64,000 nt of DNA from Myxocyprinus asiaticus. Its lineage: Eukaryota; Chordata; Actinopteri; Cypriniformes; Catostomidae. This document shows positions 58,783 to 64,000 of this stretch, in pieces. Each line of letters starts with the position of its first letter. Positions within the stretch are counted from its first letter, which is position 1. The notes beneath the pieces were generated by a model that saw only the letters and a program-made list of their open reading frames with translations, did not search any database and had not been told where the DNA came from. A program made the translations under genes and the position numbers. The stretch covers positions 18,374,001 to 18,438,000 of the forward strand of contig NC_059347.1 of the NCBI RefSeq assembly GCF_019703515.2. Direction: 5' to 3'.

Positions 58783-60266
58783 CTGCTTACTGTAAAACCA
58801 TGTCTGGGTCTACTCAAACAGAGAAAAATTAAAAAGAAAGTGAGTGATTTTGAGCAGAGGTTGACAGTACTGGCTGCGTTGGGTCAAGGGTTTCATGCTC
58901 TGTTTGGTTTGGGCTTAATGCCCATGCAGAACTCTACTTTTAGCTAAATCAACACATTTTACAATATTTAAATCCATTCTGCAGATTTCCCCAAAAAATT
59001 CATGCAGAAAAAAGTTTAAAAAAAGAGTACAGATTTGATTTGGGACACTAAAGAATACACTGTAAAATGAACAGCAAACTGAGCTCTGTACTATGAGGAG
59101 TAGCATGTTTCAATGAGACCTATTTTTACATTCAAATGCTCAAGGTTAATTTTTCTTTGCAGATTCTTAACGTTTCAGATAAAGAAACCTTCTAAGAATT
59201 GCCTTTGAGCACTATGAATTGTTTCAGAGATACAATCTTAATGCGAAAGTGGGGCAACTTACAGGAAGAGAGATGGAAAAGAGAGCAAGACATTGAGGTA
59301 AAATCAATCAGATTCCTTGACTTGTTATTTCAGTAAGAGATCTAGTAAACAAAGATCTCTCAGGGACTAGGCAGTGTTTCCCCTGGGATTTTTTCAAGCA
59401 GTGGTGTTGCTGTGCGAGAGTCCACAAGCCCACAACACAGGACCCGTAGGCTATTTATGCGCGTCGGTGGAGGAATAGTTTAAAACAATCTTAGTATCAT
59501 TATAGATGGGTTATTCATCTTCGCCCTTGGCATATGTTTGTAGGCCTGTCTGGGTTATTAAATTATCGTCTGACCGCGATTACTGTGCGCTTTAAATTCC
59601 AATCACATTTGAATGCCCAAATAAGGGAATTTTCACAGAATATACAGTATTAATGCCATGAATGGCACTTTTGTGTCATTCAGCTGAACTCCAAGCGTCC
59701 CTGAGCTGCACCGCGGATGTCAACCAGAGCAGCTACTGTCCAGAAGAGCACATGAACCTCTTCTCAAGCACTCTGATGCGCGCGCAATAAGCAGAGGGTC
59801 ATTCCAAACTCCAGTAAAAATATAAACAAACAAATATAAACTTTGACAGTGAACGCAAAGTGCTCCGGTTTCACTTTAATTTAACGACCGTGTGATGGAA
59901 AATGTTCCTGGTCATATCGGGTTCATACATGTAGTGTTAATGACATGCAGTGTCACAGAGGAGGAGACGCACTCTTACTCTGTGGTAAGCATGCTTAATT
60001 TCTGTGGAGAGATAAAATGATGTAACGAACTCTCAAAAGTTTTGCTTCATGAGAAATATGGGCTCCTTGGTTTAATCAAAGAGCGTTAAAATACATGTGA
60101 AAGTGAAGAAATTAGGACAAAAATATTTTACTATTGCATAATATAATATAATATAAAAATATTTGTATTATATATTTTTTACAAAACTGACCAAAACTAA
60201 AGTTGGCCAAAAAGAGAGACATGTTTAAAGTATTTAGAGATATTTTTATATTTAAAACATTATTTT

Positions 60267-61568
60267 TGTCACGGAGAAACTCACGGAGGCAGAGGGATGG
60301 ACTCAATCGCAGTGTTTATTGACAGAGGAAATGGACAAAAGGAGTAACAAACAGGTGAGGCAATCCAGACACAGGTATGACACCTTTATGCAGGTGAGTA
60401 AACTCCAAACAGGGAAATATAACAATATGCAGATGAAGGGAAAACTCACAAAGTCTTTTGGTCTTTACAGGAAACTTTAATGAAACAGGACGCTGGGGAA
60501 CAAACGGAGGATGAACTAACACTAAACTCTGATGAGGGGAACAATAACAGGTAAGTATACAATCACAGGTAAGTCTAGTCAAACTAGGGAGTCCGTAGTC
60601 TCCGGGAAAACACTGACAATGAGAACAGACAAATGACTGAGTGTGAGAGCGGGGTTTTTAAGCAGTCCTTGATTAATCACTGATGATGCGCTGGGGCCGG
60701 TTGCACCAGCTATACGTACATTACAACTTAGCCTATTTGTGGTGTAAATGGACACTAAGTCACAATTTATGCACTGCTAAATATTTGAGCATTGTACCAT
60801 TAAAATTAGGTAGGACGTAACCCTAAGTATAAACTACATAATTACAGAAGACTCCCACCAGGAGTAACTGATGGAATAAAAAAGCAGACTGATATTTTAT
60901 GACATCAGTGAGCTCATGTTTTGTGTGACAGGCTTCAATCCTTTCAACATACATTATGATGTTGACATTTACACTCGTTTACATTTACGAGAGAGCGAAA
61001 AAACGTACTTTTATTCGGCTCTTTAGCATGAAACCGTTCTAATGGTGCAGTTTTCAGGGTGCATCGCCCGGTGTCAAGTTTCAACACATTCAAAAAATAT
61101 ATAGGACATTAAAATGAATAAATGACTATTTTTAATGGGGATATAATTTATTACAGCTGACAGTTACGTGAGCAGACAAGGTTTGAACATCAACCGTAAT
61201 GAGATAAAACTGAAACACAGCTTTTTAACACTTCTGTGTACAAATTTGAAGGCTGTTTATTAAATCAATATGGATAAACGTCATATTATGCGACTACGCA
61301 TTACTTTACGGAGAGCTTACGTCCTACTAGTTAAGTCTTGCCTTAAGAACAGGTGGTGCAACCAAATTAAGCACTGACTCAGTTACAAACTAACTAGTAA
61401 TTACTAAGCCCTTAGTGTGAACTTTACGTCTCAACTTAAGTGAGACCTTACACACAGCTGGTGCAACCCTACCCAGATGCGTATGATCAACACAGGGGAG
61501 AGTGAGTGCTGTGTGGAGTGAGGGAGCAGAGTGTGGCGTGAGAGAGGGAGTCCGGTGGATCCGTGACA
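60267..61568 (-). mobile_element. Solo LTR with nested DNA transposon
   Basis: Starts TGTCACGGAG and ends GGATCCGTGACA, with target duplication atttt on both sides (60262-60266, 61569-61573). AATAAA on the minus strand near 60318. Interrupted by 60692-61475, so the LTR itself is about 0.5 kb. Confidence 0.88.
60692..61475. mobile_element. TIR DNA transposon nested in the LTR
   Basis: Ends TGGGGCCGGTTGCACCAGCT and AGCTGGTGCAACCCTACCCA are inverted; gatgcg flanks both sides (60685-60690, 61476-61481). Non-coding. Confidence 0.83.
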
Positions 61569-61666
61569 ATTTTTCATATCATTCATACATTTTTAAAAGC
61601 CTTAAAGGAAAGAATCATAAAGGAAATAATTTTTCCCTATTATATTATTGATTTATACGTTTGAAG

Positions 61667-63215
61667 TTAAAGGAATATTCCGGGTTCAATAAAAATTAAG
61701 CTTAATTGACAGCATTTGTGGCATAATTTTGATTATCATAAACATTTATCTAGACTCGTTCCTCTTTTCTTTAAAAAAAGCAAAAATCGAGGTGACAGTG
61801 AGGTACTTACAATGGAAGTGAATGGGGGCCTTTTTTGAATGTTAAAATCCTCACTGTTTCAAAAGTATAGCCAGAAGATGTAAACAATATGCGTGTAAAG
61901 GGCTGGGCGATATGTAAAAATGATTTTAATCGATAATGGCCTTAAAAACATTGTGATATCCGATTACATCGTCAGCCCCCCTGCCGAGGGTCGGTGAATG
62001 TTTTTGCTTTATTGATTTTGCTTTAAAAATGTAATTCATTTATTGAAACACGAAAAACATAAACAAAAGACATTTCTAAATTCAAATTGCACTTTAAACT
62101 AAATGAAAAAAGCAATAAAATATAGTTATCAAAAAATCTTATTTAACCACCTTATTTAAACATTTACTGTCTCCAACGACTCCATTTGCCATCACACAAG
62201 CATCTGTCAACAACAGGTGGAATATTACTAATAGCTTACAGATTAAGAACTACAGACAATTATAAATGTAAAGATAATAATAATCATAATAATAAAGCCT
62301 AATAAATTCCCTTGTGTTCCCAAAATAATGCTGCCAAATGTGTGCTCTTATTGAATTTGTGTTTGTATTCTGTTTTTTTGGTAATACAGTTAATGGTGCC
62401 TGAAGAAAATAAAACAGAACTCAATTTTAGGTTCAAGGTGAACGTGTCTTTTATTATTTTATGATTTAATCACTTTCGTCTTTGTTTCTTTAATACAAAG
62501 ATATTATTACTGAACCTGCAGTTGCGTTCACAATGCATGCTAACCGTGTGGAAATAAAGCGAACTAAACTCACAGCACCTCCTGAGATGATCGGAGATCA
62601 TTTGCAGCATTCTCATAGACGATATTATTCTTGAAAACAGTTTTCAGACGAATGAAACAGAGAAAAAAAAAAAAAACTCTTTACATGCACTTGTTCCACG
62701 AGACAGGCTTGTGTTGCACGCCTCTGAACAAACAGAGAATCAGACACGAGCAATGACGGCTTTTCTTTTGTCTGTTCTTAAAAATATAATAAAGTGTATT
62801 TCTTCAAGCACGTGTCTTTGTGACTAACAGCATTTCTTGTCATGTGTCACTCCAAGATGTCGCCCGCCTGCTCCGGGTAGATAAGCAAAATTACCCACGC
62901 ATGAAATACCTGCATTTGGACGAGGAGCTTGTGGTCTGGATTCAGCCTCGTCACATTTTTGCGTGTGGCGGGTGCTAGTTTCACACCCCGGCCACTGTTT
63001 AATATAATCGGTGACTTCCCAGATCCATGGTTTTGCCATTTCCCAATAAGTCAATCATCGTCTGTTCACAATCGGCATCAGGATCTTTGTAAGGCATTGT
63101 TGATATCCGATTACATCGGCCCTAGTGTAAACATGATTTTAGTGTGATAATATCACTTACTAACCTTTTCTGTGTAAAGTTATGGCCAATTTTACAACTT
63201 TGTTACCATGACGAT
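61667..63215. mobile_element. DNA element (TTAAAGGAATATTCCGGG type), interrupted
   Basis: Left end TTAAAGGAATATTCCGGGTT at 61667; body TGACAGCATTTGTGGCATAA; resumes at 63125 (GTGTAAACATGATTTTAGTG, CTTTGTTACCATGACGAT) after the hAT insertion. Truncated on the right by the next hAT. Confidence 0.75.
61900..63124. mobile_element. hAT-like element nested in 61667-63215
   Basis: Ends GGGCTGGGCGATATGTAAAA and CCGATTACATCGGCCCTA; GTGTAAA on both sides (61893-61899, 63125-63131) marks the target duplication, with a few terminal bases lost at the left. No intact frame. Confidence 0.82.
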
Positions 63216-64000
63216 TAGGGATGTCCCATTACTGATCCTGGTATCAGGTCCGATACCACGCTCATGTCCTGGTAAACGTAAAAATGCTCCGATACCAAAA
63301 ACTGATATCACTTGACGTACGAATGTCATTATGTAAACATTCAGCCCACAAATTAAAATCACGTTATGTCCTAGTGAGATTATTTAACAGCAAAAGCGGC
63401 AATTTAATGAGATAAATATATAGTTTGCATATAATTTAAATGTGAACAGACACCGGCTGCTCATATCTTATAAAGCTTCTCATTGGCTCATACAGGGAAA
63501 ACACCATCATGAGCATCGCACGCTCCGTTTGTAGCAGATGACAGTAAACAGAGGGCAAATTCATGTTGTAGCGTGAGGCACATACAGAGTACATACTTAT
63601 TTAATTAAATAGCAGTCTTTTGTGGTTTAATAATCACTTTGAGATCACTTTGAGTCACATAGCGACCGGCTTTTCCAGAGTGGGAATCTGCCGTCAAACA
63701 TCAGAGCTCCTTGGTCAAAACAACACAGAAACACTTCAAAATAAAAGCTCTGTCAAAGTAAAAGGTACATTTATAGGAAAAAAGTATGACAGAAATATAT
63801 CACTACTGTAAAGTTATGTAATATTTACTGTAATACTACTACTACTAATAATAATAAATCAGTAGTAAATTGTTATTATACTGAAGCAGTATCTAACATA
63901 TGTGATGCTCTGTTATGCAGCACTTTATTTGACAAAATATAACTGCAATGTTGTAATTTGGTTCTGTATATAAGCACTTAATTTGATAAAAAATAATACA
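63216..64000. mobile_element. Left part of a hAT-like element running off the window
   Basis: TAGGGATGTCCCATTACTGA and CTGGTATCAGGTCCGATACC at the left end resemble a known style of fish hAT terminus. The right end is outside. The rest is AT-rich with an ACT/AAT microsatellite at 63833-63860. Confidence 0.6.

Larger units (their letters stand above)
58012..60266. other. non-coding, presumed specc1 upstream intron
   Basis: Contains (CA)n runs and a CCCTAA-rich stretch (separate entries), and at 59371 CAGTGTTTCCCCTGGGATTT, which resembles a hAT end without a found partner. No exon or promoter recognised. Confidence 0.45.

Noticed and set aside
1..64000. CRISPR array, operon or prokaryotic island
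   Set aside because: No spacer-like array, no compact gene clusters; split exons and fish transposons throughout.

Overview
The window looks like a stretch of a teleost nuclear genome, most likely a cyprinid or close relative. It is AT-rich. It is packed with fish-type transposons: Tc1/Sleeping-Beauty relatives, many hAT elements with 8-bp target duplications, a DIRS retrotransposon, Angel-like short inverted-repeat elements, tRNA-derived SINEs, an L1 and an L2/Rex-like LINE. It holds split coding exons of one vertebrate gene and nothing bacterial or viral. The lineage call rests on recalled repeat families and should be treated as probable.

The only host gene I can support is specc1 (cytospin-B), on the minus strand. 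Three coding exons are visible: 57233-57072 (first coding exon, with the probable start codon), 54434-54299, and a large exon 14050-12501. The splice phases agree (0, then 1/2). Together they encode about 616 N-terminal residues: a basic Ser-rich head, a conserved SPECC1 motif block and long coiled coils. The remaining coiled coil and the C-terminal calponin-homology domain must lie beyond the left edge of the window; I found no exon for them in 1-12,497. The intron between exons 2 and 3 is about 40.2 kb and consists largely of mobile elements. The intron between exons 1 and 2 is 2.6 kb.

Layout: 1-391 Tc1/SB-like 3' end; about 866-4996 broken DIRS element with its diagnostic internal complementary region; 5062-5593 Tc1 deletion derivative; 5679-7503 hAT with a second hAT nested in it; 8628-11974 Tc1 debris, a 2.2-kb hAT and two inverted copies of one MITE; 12501-14050 specc1 exon 3; 15526-15992 SINE; 16115-17514 nested hAT pair; 18112-22706 hAT carrying a truncated L1; 23271-23607 foldback MITE; 25231-25690 SINE; 28546-29245 Tc1 foldback; 29467-31180 Angel-like element split by an insert; 31671-32730 more hAT/Tc1 debris; 35222-36321, 37108-38450, 40260-42171 and 46165-47240 hAT elements; 43323-44422 LINE tail; 49492-49922 SINE; 54299-54434 exon 2; 55013-55872 and 56157-56603 solo LTRs; 56658-57009 a short hAT next to exon 1; 57072-57233 exon 1; 57316-58011 TIR element; 60267-61568 solo LTR with a nested element; 61667 to the end, nested DNA elements.

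I see no convincing new biological system. The observations most worth following are: a 109-bp inverted repeat that brackets the large specc1 exon, a geometry that favours exon circularisation; a textbook DIRS end/internal-region pairing; a pair of related elements that both keep an ATG followed shortly by a splice donor; and a very high density of hAT insertions with intact target duplications.
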